64,000 bases of DNA from CAINDZ01 sp964399195 (GCA_964399195.1 CAYNPY010000002.1:38253-102252), one strand, 5' to 3'. Positions 33,868-42,846 are shown, counted from the stretch's first letter. Notes: generated by a model not told the origin, from the letters alone. Numbers and translations: made by a program.

Positions 33868-35948
33868 TACCGCACCAGCGTCAGCGCCAGCGTGCGCGTG
33901 TCGCCGCCGGCGCGCAGCCGAGCGAAGTAGGTGCCCGAGGCGGCGGCGCGCCCGTCACGGTCGCGTCCGTCCCAGGTCACGCCGTGTTCGCCGGCCGCGA
34001 AGCGAGCGCTGGCCAGCAGCGCGACCAGCCGGCCGGCGGCGTCATGCACGGCGAGCGTGACGTCACGCTCGTCGGCGAGTCGGAAGCGCACCGTCGTGCG
34101 CGGGTTGAACGGGTTGGGCGCCGCCGCGAGCGACAGCGCGACCGAGACCTCCGGCACGTCGGACGTGCCCAGGAAGCGCTTCTCGCACAGCACCCAGTTC
34201 TGGGGATCGAGCGCCACGGTCACCGGCGTCCACGGCACCTCCAGGGCATACCACTGCTCGGCGGCGTCGTTCTCCACGACGAACACGTAGAGCCCGTTCT
34301 CCGTCGTGATGTGAACGTCCAGGGGCATGGCGAACACGCCCGCGCCCGTCTGCGTCTGCTTGATCCGCAGACGGACGCGCCAGCCCGATCCGGCCGGCTC
34401 CATGCGCCAGGAGTAGTCGTAGCGCGGCACGTACTCGCCGTAGATCCACTGCTGGAAGAAGGCGTCGAGGTCGCGGCCGCTGGCCGCCTCCATGACGTCG
34501 CGGAACTGCTCGGTGGTCGCCGCGCCGAAGCCGTGCGCCTGCCGGTAATCCTTGAGCCCCGCGAAGAAGACGCTGTCGCCCACCACGTGGCGCAGCATGT
34601 GCGGCACCCAGCTGGCCTTCAGGTATGTGAGATACCAGTTGAAGATGGCCGAGAAGTCGGTCGGGTCCTCGACGATGATGGTGCCCGGCCCCAGGTAGCG
34701 CGCCGCCGCCATCTCGGCGTGGTACGCGGCCGGACCGTAGCGGACCTCCTTCCAGTAGGCCTCCATCCAGGTGGCGAATCCCTCGTTCAGCCAGATGTGG
34801 GAGAAGTCGGCGCAGGTGATCAGATCGCCGAACCACTGGTGGCCCAACTCGTGGGCGATCAGGTACTCGTCGTAATTGTTGTAGTACATGCTGCTGCAGG
34901 TCTGGTGCTCCATGCCGCCGCCCCAGGGGAACTGGGCGTGGCCGTACTTCTCGGCCACGAACGGGTATTCGCCGAACGCGGCCGCGAACGCGTTGATCAT
35001 GTCGATGGTCACGGCGTAGCCGCTGGTGGCCGGGCCCAGCTGCGAGGGCAGGACGTAGTGCGTGACCGGCATGGCGCCGCCCGCGGCGGGGTAGTAGACG
35101 TCGTTGATGACCGCGTACGGATGGACGGCCAGGGAGACGAGATAGGTCGCGATGGGGTAGCGCTCGCGCCAGTGGTAGGTCTTCTTCCCCGTCGCGGGCT
35201 CGCTGACGCCGGCCAGCACGCCGTTGCTGGCCACGATCAGGTTCGCCGGCACGGTGACGTCCAAGGCCACCGAATCGGCCTTGTCGGTCGCCGTGTCCTT
35301 GCAGGGCCACCAGATGCGCGCGCCGTACGGCTCGCTCAGGGTCCAGATGAGGGGCTGGCCCAGGTAGGTGTCCCAGCCGAAGGCGGAACTGCTCGGATTG
35401 CCGGCGTAGTCGATCGCCACCTCCACCGTCTCACCCGTCGCATAGGCGCGGTCCAGATCGACGCCCAGGATGCCGGCGTTCCAGGTGAAGGATGTCGACA
35501 TCCCGGCGCTGCGCGCGCCCGAAGCCGTCATCTGGCTGCCGAAGTCCAGGTCCAGCCGCGTCAGCGGGCCGCCGACCACCTCGGCGCGGACGGTGACCGT
35601 GCCGGTCACGATGCGCGTCGTCGGGTTCAGGTCCAGGGCCAGTCCATACCAGCGGACGTCGTAGTCGGCCATGGCCTTGTCCGCTCCCGCCGGCCGCGGG
35701 GTCTCCGCGGTCTGCCACCGCATCCCGGCGCGCGCCTTGGTCTCGGCCTCGCGCGCGCGGTGCTGCAGGCTGCGGTAGGTGCCGGACCAGGGGCCTCCGT
35801 CGGGCACCGGCGCCAGCGGGCTCAGCGGCTCGCGCGCGCCGGCGGCGCCGGCCAGCGTCAGGGCCAGCGCGGCCGGCAGCAGCGGGACGCCGAAGGCGGC
35901 GAACCGGGCGCGGCGACGGCCGCGAGGGCGGGGCGAACTGCGGGTCAT
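33867..35948 (-). CDS. Secreted M1-family metallopeptidase, second paralogue, with FlgD-like tail
   Basis: 693 aa. Signal peptide FAAFGVPLLPAALALTLAGAAGA. GGGMEHQT (343-350) is the exopeptidase motif. HELGH (366-370) with NEGFATW downstream completes the zinc site. The C-terminal about 90 residues contain AAPNPFNPRTTVRFRLADERDVTLAVHD and GEHGVTWDGRDRDGRAAASGTYFARL, the classic FCB sorting-type tail. It is clearly homologous to the peptidase at 1.4-3.5 kb but diverged. The ATG at 35948 is followed by a good signal peptide; an in-frame ATG at 36041 would add 31 unlikely residues. Confidence 0.9.
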   Translation of the reverse strand: MTRSSPRPRGRRRARFAAFGVPLLPAALALTLAGAAGAREPLSPLAPVPDGGPWSGTYRSLQHRAREAETKARAGMRWQTAETPRPAGADKAMADYDVRWYGLALDLNPTTRIVTGTVTVRAEVVGGPLTRLDLDFGSQMTASGARSAGMSTSFTWNAGILGVDLDRAYATGETVEVAIDYAGNPSSSAFGWDTYLGQPLIWTLSEPYGARIWWPCKDTATDKADSVALDVTVPANLIVASNGVLAGVSEPATGKKTYHWRERYPIATYLVSLAVHPYAVINDVYYPAAGGAMPVTHYVLPSQLGPATSGYAVTIDMINAFAAAFGEYPFVAEKYGHAQFPWGGGMEHQTCSSMYYNNYDEYLIAHELGHQWFGDLITCADFSHIWLNEGFATWMEAYWKEVRYGPAAYHAEMAAARYLGPGTIIVEDPTDFSAIFNWYLTYLKASWVPHMLRHVVGDSVFFAGLKDYRQAHGFGAATTEQFRDVMEAASGRDLDAFFQQWIYGEYVPRYDYSWRMEPAGSGWRVRLRIKQTQTGAGVFAMPLDVHITTENGLYVFVVENDAAEQWYALEVPWTPVTVALDPQNWVLCEKRFLGTSDVPEVSVALSLAAAPNPFNPRTTVRFRLADERDVTLAVHDAAGRLVALLASARFAAGEHGVTWDGRDRDGRAAASGTYFARLRAGGDTRTLALTLVR

Positions 35949-36065
35949 GGCGGGCACGCTCCGGTCGGGTGTACGCGGCCGGCGGAGGCCTGCGGCGGCC
36001 CCCCGGACCCATGATGATACGACGGATCGCGCGGCGGCCACAAGCCGCCGCCCGCAAGCCGCCGC

Positions 36066-37061
36066 TCACGCACCCGAAGCCAGCCGTTCGAGCAGGTCGC
36101 AGGCGCGGGCGGCACCCGCCCAGTCGGCATCGCACCAGGCCAGCACGCCCACCGCGCGCCCGGCGGCCACGCGCGTGCAGCCGGGATCGAACAGGCAGGA
36201 CCAGGAATCTCCGGTGACGTCGGCCGAGACGAGCGGATCGTCCGCGATGCCGAGCACGCCCGGCAGCCCGGCGGCCGCCGCCCGCAGCGCCTCGTTGACG
36301 ACAGCGGCGTCGACCGCCTGGCTCAGCCTGACGGACAGGTCGATCGCCGTGCCGGCGAAATTCGGCGTCCGCAGCGCGATGGCCGCCAGGCGGCCGGCCA
36401 GGTGCGGCAGGGCGCGCTCCGCCTCCCGCGCCGCGCCGCTGGCCACGGGCACCAGGCTGAACCCGGCCGCGCGCCCGCGCCGCATGTCGCCGTGCGCGGC
36501 GTCGACGACGCATTGGTCGGCCCCGGCCGGGCCGGTCACCGTGGCCAGCGCGTGCTCCAGGCCGAAGGCGCCGTCCAGCACGTGCGCCAGCACCGCCAAC
36601 CCGTTGGCCGGTCCCGAGCCGGCCGTCAGCACGCCCGCGCCGGCCGGCAGTTCCCGGGCGCCGACGCCGCGGATCACGACGGCCGCCGGTTCGCGGCGGG
36701 CCGGACCGACCAGCACCACACGGCGGGCGCCGGCCGCCAGCTGTTCGGCAGGCGCCGCCCGGCAGGGGCCGGCGGCGGCGGCCTGGACGACGACCTCGAC
36801 CCCCAGGGCGCTCCAGTCCGGGGCCCGGCACTCGCGCGCCGGCAGCAGCCTCGCCGCGCCCTTCGCGGTGACCAGGCGGCCGTCCTCCAGTTCGCAGCCG
36901 CCGACCAGCGCGCCGCGCAGGGAATCGCGGCGGGCCAGCAGGGCCAGCGACTCGGGATCCGCCTCGTCGCGGATCGCGACCAGGTCAAGCCCGGGCCGTT
37001 CCTGCAGCGCCCGGAACACCGCCCGTCCCTGCGGGCCGAAACCGTCGAGGGCCACCCTCAT
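36066..37061 (-). CDS. GAPDH-like protein lacking catalytic Cys and His (putative pseudoenzyme)
   Basis: 331 aa. The alignment with type I glyceraldehyde-3-phosphate dehydrogenase is visible end to end: VALDGFGPQGRAVFRAL (NAD-binding start), RRDSLRGAL (DSxHG-like), VVVQAAAAG, DAAHGDMRRGRAAGFSLVPVASGAA (matches the DAPHxDxRRxRAA block), and RTPNFAGTAIDLSVRL (RVPTPN block). The active-site SCTTN is replaced by TAGSGPANG, so the nucleophilic Cys becomes Gly150. The THAYTxDQ catalytic His is lost in ATVTGPAGADQ. It cannot act as a dehydrogenase by the known mechanism. It may bind NAD or act as a regulatory or RNA-binding paralogue. The SD AAGGGG fixes the start. Confidence 0.75.
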   Translation of the reverse strand: MRVALDGFGPQGRAVFRALQERPGLDLVAIRDEADPESLALLARRDSLRGALVGGCELEDGRLVTAKGAARLLPARECRAPDWSALGVEVVVQAAAAGPCRAAPAEQLAAGARRVVLVGPARREPAAVVIRGVGARELPAGAGVLTAGSGPANGLAVLAHVLDGAFGLEHALATVTGPAGADQCVVDAAHGDMRRGRAAGFSLVPVASGAAREAERALPHLAGRLAAIALRTPNFAGTAIDLSVRLSQAVDAAVVNEALRAAAAGLPGVLGIADDPLVSADVTGDSWSCLFDPGCTRVAAGRAVGVLAWCDADWAGAARACDLLERLASGA

Positions 37062-37220
37062 GCTCTTCCCCTTCCGCGCCCGCAGGCGCCGACCGGCGGC
37101 GCTGGCGCCGGCGGACGACCGGTGCCATCATGGCCGCTCGTTCCGCGGCCCCGGCGAGCCGCGCGCGGTCGCCGGCCGGCCGCCCTCCGTTCACCCCGGC
37201 CGACACAGGGAGGACCGGCC

Positions 37221-37565
37221 ATGCCCACCTACGAATACCAGTGCCGCCGCTGCGGCACGTTGACCAGCGAATTCAAGCCCATGAGCGCCCCGCGGCGGCA
37301 GCGTTGCCCCGCCTGCCGCGGCAAGGTCGAGCTGGTGATCAGCGGCGGCCTGGGCGTCGTCTTCAAGGGCGACGGTTTCTACATCAACGACTCGCGCAAG
37401 GCGGCGGCCGCGCGCGGCGGCAAGCCCGCCGGCGAGCCGGCGGGCGGCGGCGCCGAAGGGGCCGGCGGCTCGGACCAGGCGAAGTCCGGCGCCGCCGCGA
37501 AAACCGATGCGCCCGCCGCCGGGAAGGTACATGATAGCGGGAGCGGGGCAGCGGACAAGGGTTAG
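37221..37565 (+). CDS. FmdB-family zinc-ribbon protein
   Basis: 114 aa. N-terminal MPTYEYQCRRCGTLTSEFKPM with the second knuckle RCPACRGKVELVISGG gives the two-CxxC zinc ribbon of the FmdB family. GVVFKGDGFYINDSRK is the conserved end of the domain. A low-complexity Gly/Ala/Lys tail follows. Regulatory function was proposed for the Methylophilus founder, but most members are uncharacterised. AGGGAGGA precedes the start. It diverges from the GAPDH-like gene. Confidence 0.9.
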   Translation: MPTYEYQCRRCGTLTSEFKPMSAPRRQRCPACRGKVELVISGGLGVVFKGDGFYINDSRKAAAARGGKPAGEPAGGGAEGAGGSDQAKSGAAAKTDAPAAGKVHDSGSGAADKG

Positions 37566-37618
37566 CCCGGCCCCACCCCGGGCCGCCGGGGCCGGCCTCA
37601 CCGAACGGGAGGGCGCGC

Positions 37619-39289
37619 ATGGCAGCCGAAATGATCGCGGTCGAGATCGACGGCAGGCGCCTCGACATCGCGCCCGGCATCACCGTCCAGCAATACCTCG
37701 AACAGGCCCACCCGACCTGGCTGCAGGGCGACAATCCCGTGGCGCTGGCCTCCATCAACGGCCGGCGCACGCCGCTGGCCGAGCCGTTGTCGGGCGACGA
37801 GCGCGTGCGGCTGATCCGCCTGCGCGACCCGCAGGCCCAGAGCACCATCCAGCGCACCGTGCAGTTCCTGGCCGCGGTGGCCGCCGAGCAGCTCTTCCCC
37901 GAGCATCGCCTCTATTTCCACTTCAGCTACGACAGCGGCATGTACTGCGAGCTGGAACGGCCGGAGCCCCTGACCGACGACGAGATCGCCAGACTCGAGA
38001 ACCGGATGCGGGATCTGGTGGCGCAGGACCTGCCGCTGACGCCGCAGCGCTTCGGCCTGCGCGCGCTGCTGAAGATCTTCCGCCGTCGCGGCGATGAACG
38101 CGCGTGGCGCGCCGCCAAGTACCTCCGGCGCGAGACCATGCTCATGTACTCGATGCAGGGCGCCCAGCTGATGTACTACGGACGGCAGCTGCCCTCGACC
38201 GGCTACGTGAAGGCGTTCCGGTTGCTGCCCGAGTCGCCCGGCTTCGTGCTGCTGACCAACGAGAAGGGCCGGCCCGACGTGGTGCCGGCGTTCCATGCGC
38301 AGCCGAAGCTGCTGGAGACGTTGCGGGAGCACGCCCGCTGGGTCGAGATGATCGGCGTGCCCGACACCGGGAGCCTGAACGAGCACATCGTCGCCGGCCG
38401 CACGGGCGAGCTGATCCAGGTGGCCGAGGCGCGCCACAACCAGTTCTTCGTCGAGGCCGCGCAGCGGGTGGCGGACCTGCCGGAGCAGGGACGGCTGGTC
38501 CTGCTGGCCGGCCCGTCCAGTTCGGGCAAGACCAGCAGCGCCAAGCGCCTGATGGTGCAGTTGCGCGTGCTGGGGCTGCGCCCGTTCGCGCTCTCGCTGG
38601 ACAACTACTTCGTCGACCGCGACGACACGCCGCGCGGCGCGGACGGCGATTTCGACTTCGAGGCGCTGGGCGCGCTGAAGATCGACCTCTTCAACCGCCA
38701 CCTGGCCGAACTGCTGGCCGGCCGCGAGGTGCACCTGCCCGAATTCGACTTCCGCAGCGGGACCAGCCGGGAGTCGCCGGTCGCCACGCGCCTGCCGCCC
38801 GGCCAGCCGCTCATCGTCGAGGGCATCCACGCGCTCAACCCGGCGCTGACCGCCAGCATCCCCGCCGAGGACAAGCTGCTGATCTACGTCTCGGCGCTCG
38901 CCCACCTGAACATCGACAGCCACAGCTACATCAAGACCACGCACAGCCGGCTGTTCCGCCGCATCGTGCGCGACGCCAAGTACCGCGGCTACACCGCCAG
39001 CCAGACGCTGGCCCGCTGGCCCAAGGTGCGGCACGGCGAGGAGACGCACATCTTCCCGCACCAGAACAATGCCGACCTGTTCTTCAACTCGGGCCTGACC
39101 TACGAGCTGGCGGTGCTGAAGCTGTGGGCCGAGCCGCGGCTGGCCGCCGTCGAGCCGGACGACCCGTTCTTCTTCCTGGCGCGCACGCTGATCGACCAGC
39201 TGTCCCTGCTGCTGCCGATCGACGCCAGCCAGGTGCCGCCGACGTCGATCCTGCGGGAGTTCATCGGGGGCTCGAGCTTCGACTACTAG
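37619..39289 (+). CDS. TGS-domain nucleoside (uridine-like) kinase
   Basis: 556 aa. Three parts are visible. An N-terminal TGS domain (about 5-68; DGRRLDIAPGITVQQYLEQ) is followed by a region resembling the threonyl-tRNA synthetase second additional domain (about 75-240; FLAAVAAEQLFPEHRLYFHF). The C-terminal P-loop kinase has Walker A GPSSSGKTSSAKRL at 298-311, SLDNYFVDRDDTPR (Lid/acceptor Asp) and LIVEGIHALNP. Proteins of this architecture are annotated as uridine kinase-like nucleoside kinases and are common in Firmicutes and the FCB group. The role of the synthetase-like portion is unknown. GGGAGG precedes the ATG. It starts 53 bp after the fmdB-like gene. Confidence 0.88.
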   Translation: MAAEMIAVEIDGRRLDIAPGITVQQYLEQAHPTWLQGDNPVALASINGRRTPLAEPLSGDERVRLIRLRDPQAQSTIQRTVQFLAAVAAEQLFPEHRLYFHFSYDSGMYCELERPEPLTDDEIARLENRMRDLVAQDLPLTPQRFGLRALLKIFRRRGDERAWRAAKYLRRETMLMYSMQGAQLMYYGRQLPSTGYVKAFRLLPESPGFVLLTNEKGRPDVVPAFHAQPKLLETLREHARWVEMIGVPDTGSLNEHIVAGRTGELIQVAEARHNQFFVEAAQRVADLPEQGRLVLLAGPSSSGKTSSAKRLMVQLRVLGLRPFALSLDNYFVDRDDTPRGADGDFDFEALGALKIDLFNRHLAELLAGREVHLPEFDFRSGTSRESPVATRLPPGQPLIVEGIHALNPALTASIPAEDKLLIYVSALAHLNIDSHSYIKTTHSRLFRRIVRDAKYRGYTASQTLARWPKVRHGEETHIFPHQNNADLFFNSGLTYELAVLKLWAEPRLAAVEPDDPFFFLARTLIDQLSLLLPIDASQVPPTSILREFIGGSSFDY

Positions 39290-39299
39290 CCGCTGGCCC

Positions 39300-39950
39300 T
39301 CAGACGCCTGGAGGTCCGCCCCACTGCGGGAAGACCTGCCGCCACAGGATGAGCAGGCCCGCGAGCAGCAGAAGCACGCCGAGCACCCGCAGGATCGCGT
39401 CGATCTGCCGCGCCGTCAGGCGGTGCCGGGCCGCCGAGAGCGCCCACAGCAGCACCGAGAACCAGGAGAACACGCCCAGCGCCACGCCGCCCGCGAACGG
39501 CGCCGACGGGATGTCCGGGTCCAGCCCCAGGGCCGTGGCCGCCGTGATCAGGACCAGCCAGTTGAACGGCACCAGGGGATTGGCCGCGATCAGCAGGACG
39601 CCGTTGCGAAGGTCCGCCCCCAGGCTCCGCCGCGGCGGCGCGGGGAAGCGGCCGGATGCGGGCAACGAGGTGTGCCGGCGCAGGAAGTAGGTGCCCAGGC
39701 CCAGGAGCACGATGCTGCCGACCCCGCGCGCGACCTCGCCGACGACGGGCCAACGCTCGAGCAGGTGGGCGGCGCCCGCGAGGATCACCAGGCACCAGGC
39801 CCCTTCGGCCAGCGCCGAGCCGCAGGCCAACGCCAGGCCGTTCCGCCACCTTCCCGCCAGCCCCCGCTGCGCGATGAACACCGAGACGGCGCCGCCGATG
39901 GGCACGGAGGCGACGAAGCCGAGCAGGAAACCCCAGGCCGGCGGCGCCAT
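39300..39950 (-). CDS. LysE/RhtB-family exporter
   Basis: 216 aa, six hydrophobic helices. The family opening is GFLLGFVASVPIGGAVSVFIAQRGLAGRWRNGLALACGSALAEG (P-x-G-P-like motif degraded to PIGGAV). AANPLVPFNWLVLITA is the conserved second-half element. LysE proteins export amino acids or related amines. It is the last gene of a four-gene operon and its ATG overlaps the cytidylyltransferase stop by one base, so its cargo may be an intermediate or product of that pathway (inference). Confidence 0.82.
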   Translation of the reverse strand: MAPPAWGFLLGFVASVPIGGAVSVFIAQRGLAGRWRNGLALACGSALAEGAWCLVILAGAAHLLERWPVVGEVARGVGSIVLLGLGTYFLRRHTSLPASGRFPAPPRRSLGADLRNGVLLIAANPLVPFNWLVLITAATALGLDPDIPSAPFAGGVALGVFSWFSVLLWALSAARHRLTARQIDAILRVLGVLLLLAGLLILWRQVFPQWGGPPGV

Positions 39951-40675
39951 CAGAGGCCGCCGAACTCGGAGCGGGCTTCCTCGAGGTCCGACGGCGTGTC
40001 GATCTCGCGGCAGGGCAGATCGCCGATGTCGACCGCGGCCACGTCGTGGCCGGCCTCGACGAGTTCGAGGAAGGACGCCTCGTAGTACTCGTCCAGGCGC
40101 CGTTCGTCACGCAGGCGCCGGCGCAGGACAGGCCACAGGGCGCCGACGAATTCCGCGCCGAAGACCTCGATGCCGACCGACTCGCCCGCCGCAGCGGACG
40201 GATCCAGGTCCTTCCCGAGCGCGCGCACGCGCCCGCGGCCGTCCAGCGCGACCTTCATCTCCTCGTCACCGATCCCGCCGCGGGTGCGCAGGGCCAGCCG
40301 GTTGGCGGCCGGGTGCGCGAGCAGCAGGTCGAGGATGCCGCCGGCGAAGACGATGTCGGCGTCGAGCAGCATGAGCGGCCCGGACGGCAGGTCCGCTGCC
40401 AGGTGCAGCGACCAGGCGTTGTTGGTCGCGGCATAGTCCGCGTTCCGGATGAACCGGAAGGCGACCTTCGGGAACTCCGTCGCCAGCGCCGCCCGGATCA
40501 TGTCCCCGCGGTAGCCGTCGACGATCGTGATCCGCTCGAGGCCGCGCGCGACCAGCAGGTCCACCGCCCGCGAGATGATCGGGCGGCCGCCCACCTCCAG
40601 CAGGCACTTCGGTCGGTCGTCGGTCAGCGGCCGCAGCCGCAGCGCGCGGCCCGCGGCCAGGATCAACACCTCCAT
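39950..40675 (-). CDS. Nucleotidyltransferase, phosphocholine cytidylyltransferase (LicC) type
   Basis: 241 aa. The signature is LILAAGRALRLRPLTDDRPKCLLEVGGRPII (L-A-A-G-x-G-x-R-x10-P-K). FRFIRNADYAATNNAWSLHLA resembles the NxxYxxTNNxxSL signature of CTP:phosphocholine cytidylyltransferases, and LMLLDADIVF and GIGDEEMKVALDGRGRV place the metal-binding Asp and the sugar/choline loop. Expected reaction: CTP plus phospho-(amino)alcohol to CDP-alcohol. It sits between a CDP-alcohol phosphatidyltransferase gene and an exporter gene, which supports that role over a sugar nucleotidyltransferase. Confidence 0.85.
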   Translation of the reverse strand: MEVLILAAGRALRLRPLTDDRPKCLLEVGGRPIISRAVDLLVARGLERITIVDGYRGDMIRAALATEFPKVAFRFIRNADYAATNNAWSLHLAADLPSGPLMLLDADIVFAGGILDLLLAHPAANRLALRTRGGIGDEEMKVALDGRGRVRALGKDLDPSAAAGESVGIEVFGAEFVGALWPVLRRRLRDERRLDEYYEASFLELVEAGHDVAAVDIGDLPCREIDTPSDLEEARSEFGGL

Positions 40676-40696
40676 GCAAGCCTCCCCCTCGTCCCC

Positions 40697-41587
40697 TCAG
40701 GCGACCCGCGACCGCGTCGTGCGCTCGCGGGCCGCCTGCACGGCCGACACGAGCAGACCCCACGTCACGCCGACGACGAGACCGGTCCACAGGTAGTATT
40801 CCGGATGCCCGAGGAATCCCGCCGCGGCGATCAGCGTGACGTGCGTCGACGGCCCCATCAGGACCGCCAGGCGCAGGACCGGCCGCATCCTCTCCTGCCA
40901 GGACTCCGGCGAGGCCCCGCCCGTCGCCGTCCGCGGCGCCGCCTCGCCCCTCTGCCAGAGGCGGAGATAGACTCCGTAGGCGGCGACCAGGAGACGATCG
41001 AACGGCCGTCGGCCCTCACGCCGCCACTGCTCGGCCTCGCGCTGCAGCGCCTCCAGCTCGCCGCGCGGATCGCGTCGGCGGCCGTGAACGCGCGCCAGCC
41101 ACTCGCTGCGCAGCAGATCCACGCGGGCGCACCACCAGGCGTACACGAGTCCGGCCGGCACGCCGTAGGCCAGGGTGCGCCAGATCTCACCGTCCCTGGC
41201 GGCGACGCCGTGCAGCAGCGCGACGAACACCGCGGTCTGGATCACGTAATCGGTCAGCCCGTCCAGGATGTGGCCGGTCGCCGAGCCGCCTCCGCGCACG
41301 CGGGCCAGCATGCCGTCCACGCAGTCCAGGACGTTCGTGGCGAGGAGCAGCCCGGCGCCGGCTTGGCAGGCGGCCGGCGTGCCCTGCCAGAAGCAGGCTG
41401 CGCTGGCCAGTCCGGGCAGCAGGTTGAAGACCGTGACCTGGTCGGGGATGATGCGGGTCGGTGCGAGCAGCTTGACGATGCCGTAGGCGACGGGCCGGTA
41501 CAGCCAGACGTCGCACGGCTCCTCGAGTTCCGGCCCCTTGAGCAGGCGCCGATAGTCGGCGATCCAGCCCGCGGCGACCCGGGTCAC
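40697..41587 (-). CDS. CDP-alcohol phosphatidyltransferase family protein
   Basis: 296 aa. The complete catalytic motif D-G-x2-A-R-x8-G-x3-D-x3-D is at residues 91-113 (start DGMLAR, Gly105, final Asp109 and Asp113). Six or so hydrophobic helices surround it, with an insert of about 55 hydrophilic residues (RRRDPRGELEALQREAEQWRR). The enzyme moves a phospho-alcohol from a CDP-alcohol to a lipid or alcohol acceptor in the membrane. GTG start overlaps the PLP-enzyme stop (GTGA). Its cytidylyltransferase partner is the next gene. Confidence 0.88.
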   Translation of the reverse strand: MTRVAAGWIADYRRLLKGPELEEPCDVWLYRPVAYGIVKLLAPTRIIPDQVTVFNLLPGLASAACFWQGTPAACQAGAGLLLATNVLDCVDGMLARVRGGGSATGHILDGLTDYVIQTAVFVALLHGVAARDGEIWRTLAYGVPAGLVYAWWCARVDLLRSEWLARVHGRRRDPRGELEALQREAEQWRREGRRPFDRLLVAAYGVYLRLWQRGEAAPRTATGGASPESWQERMRPVLRLAVLMGPSTHVTLIAAAGFLGHPEYYLWTGLVVGVTWGLLVSAVQAARERTTRSRVA

Positions 41588-42660
41588 ACCGTCTCCCCGA
41601 GGGCCCGTGCCGGCGCGGACGCCGCCGCGGTCAGGGTCCGGATGGTCCCGACCAGGAATTCGATCTCCTCGGTGGTGCCCAGGCTGATGCGGGCATGGTG
41701 TTCGAAGCCGGGCTCCTTGAGGAACTTGATCACCAGGCCCCGGGCCGGGAGCTCGCGCGCCAGGAGCGTCGCGACGGCCGGCGTCAGCCGAACCAGCACG
41801 AAATTGGCTTCCGATTCGAAGGCCCTGCACCCGGGCAGCGAGCGGAACAACTCGTACAGGAGTCGCCGGGAGGCTTCCATTCCCGCAGCCACGCCTGCGT
41901 AGTAGTCGGGACTGTCCAGCGCCGCCAGAGCCAGGCCCTCCGACAGACGATTGAAGCCGAGATAGCGCGCGCAGTAGGCGCGGAACGTCTCCAGATCCTC
42001 CCCGCAGACGGCGTAGCCGATCCGCACTCCCGCCAGGGCGTAGAGCTTGCTGAACGTGCGCAGCACGAGCAGCCGCGGGAACTCGCGGGTCAGGGCCCCG
42101 ATCCCGTCGCTCGCGGACTTCGCGAAACCGTGGTAGGCCTGGTCCAGGATGACGGGCACGTCGCGGTAGGTCTCCAGCACGCGCAGCAGGTCGGCATGGC
42201 CCAGGGAGTTGCCGGTCGGGTTGTTGGGCGACGCGATCAGGACCAGCGCCGGCGCCGCGGTGTCCCGCAGGCGGATCAGCGCGTCGACATCGTACTCGTA
42301 GCGCGCCGCGCCGGGGCGGAGCGGATACTCGACGGTCACGCCGCCGACCTCGCCGGCCACGGCGTGGTAATACCACCACGACGCCGACGGCACGGCCACC
42401 GCGGCCCCCGCACGCAGGTAGTGGTGGACCGCTTCCTTGAGGATGTCCTCGCACCCATAGCCCAGGATCAGTCGATCCTCGGCCACCCCGTGCGAGCGGG
42501 CCAGATGTGCCGCCAGGTCGCTGCTCGATCCCCGTTCGAAGCTGCGGCTGTAGTTGAAGAGCAACTCCGGGGCGGCTTCGCCGAGCACGCGCAGGCACGC
42601 GGGCGCCGGACCGTACCGGTTCTCGTTCCGATCGAGGTGGATGGGACTCTGCCGACGCAT
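41584..42660 (-). CDS. HisC/CobD-like PLP-dependent enzyme (aminotransferase or phospho-amino-acid decarboxylase)
   Basis: 358 aa, fold type I. Motifs: NENRYGP at the N-terminus, IASPNNPTGN (142-151), ILDQAYHGF with D173, and RTFSKLYALAGVRIGYA with the PLP lysine K205. It resembles histidinol-phosphate aminotransferase, but no other his gene is nearby and it heads an operon for CDP-alcohol chemistry. CobD, a HisC-fold L-threonine-phosphate decarboxylase, and the FrbH decarboxylase-cytidylyltransferase of phosphonate synthesis give a precedent for making a phospho-amino-alcohol. Decarboxylation of phosphoserine or phosphothreonine is thus a reasonable guess, not shown. AGGAG precedes the ATG. 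Confidence 0.8.
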   Translation of the reverse strand: MRRQSPIHLDRNENRYGPAPACLRVLGEAAPELLFNYSRSFERGSSSDLAAHLARSHGVAEDRLILGYGCEDILKEAVHHYLRAGAAVAVPSASWWYYHAVAGEVGGVTVEYPLRPGAARYEYDVDALIRLRDTAAPALVLIASPNNPTGNSLGHADLLRVLETYRDVPVILDQAYHGFAKSASDGIGALTREFPRLLVLRTFSKLYALAGVRIGYAVCGEDLETFRAYCARYLGFNRLSEGLALAALDSPDYYAGVAAGMEASRRLLYELFRSLPGCRAFESEANFVLVRLTPAVATLLARELPARGLVIKFLKEPGFEHHARISLGTTEEIEFLVGTIRTLTAAASAPARALGETV

Positions 42661-42846
42661 GCCGCTCCTCTCCGTTCAGAACGTGTCGCGGCCGCAACCC
42701 GGACGGTGTCTCCAGAAAACGAACCGGGGCCGTGGTGACGGTCCCGCCGCGAACCTGAACCTAACACCGATCGCCCCGGTTGGGATCCCGAGAATATGAC
42801 GGCGGGCCGCCGCCGCGAACGGCGGCCGCGTCGGCGTCCCTGGCGG

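Noticed and set aside
42661..42846. Promoter of the head-group operon
   Set aside because: No convincing -35/-10 pair on the minus strand, so none is annotated even though the region must contain it or lie within a longer transcript.
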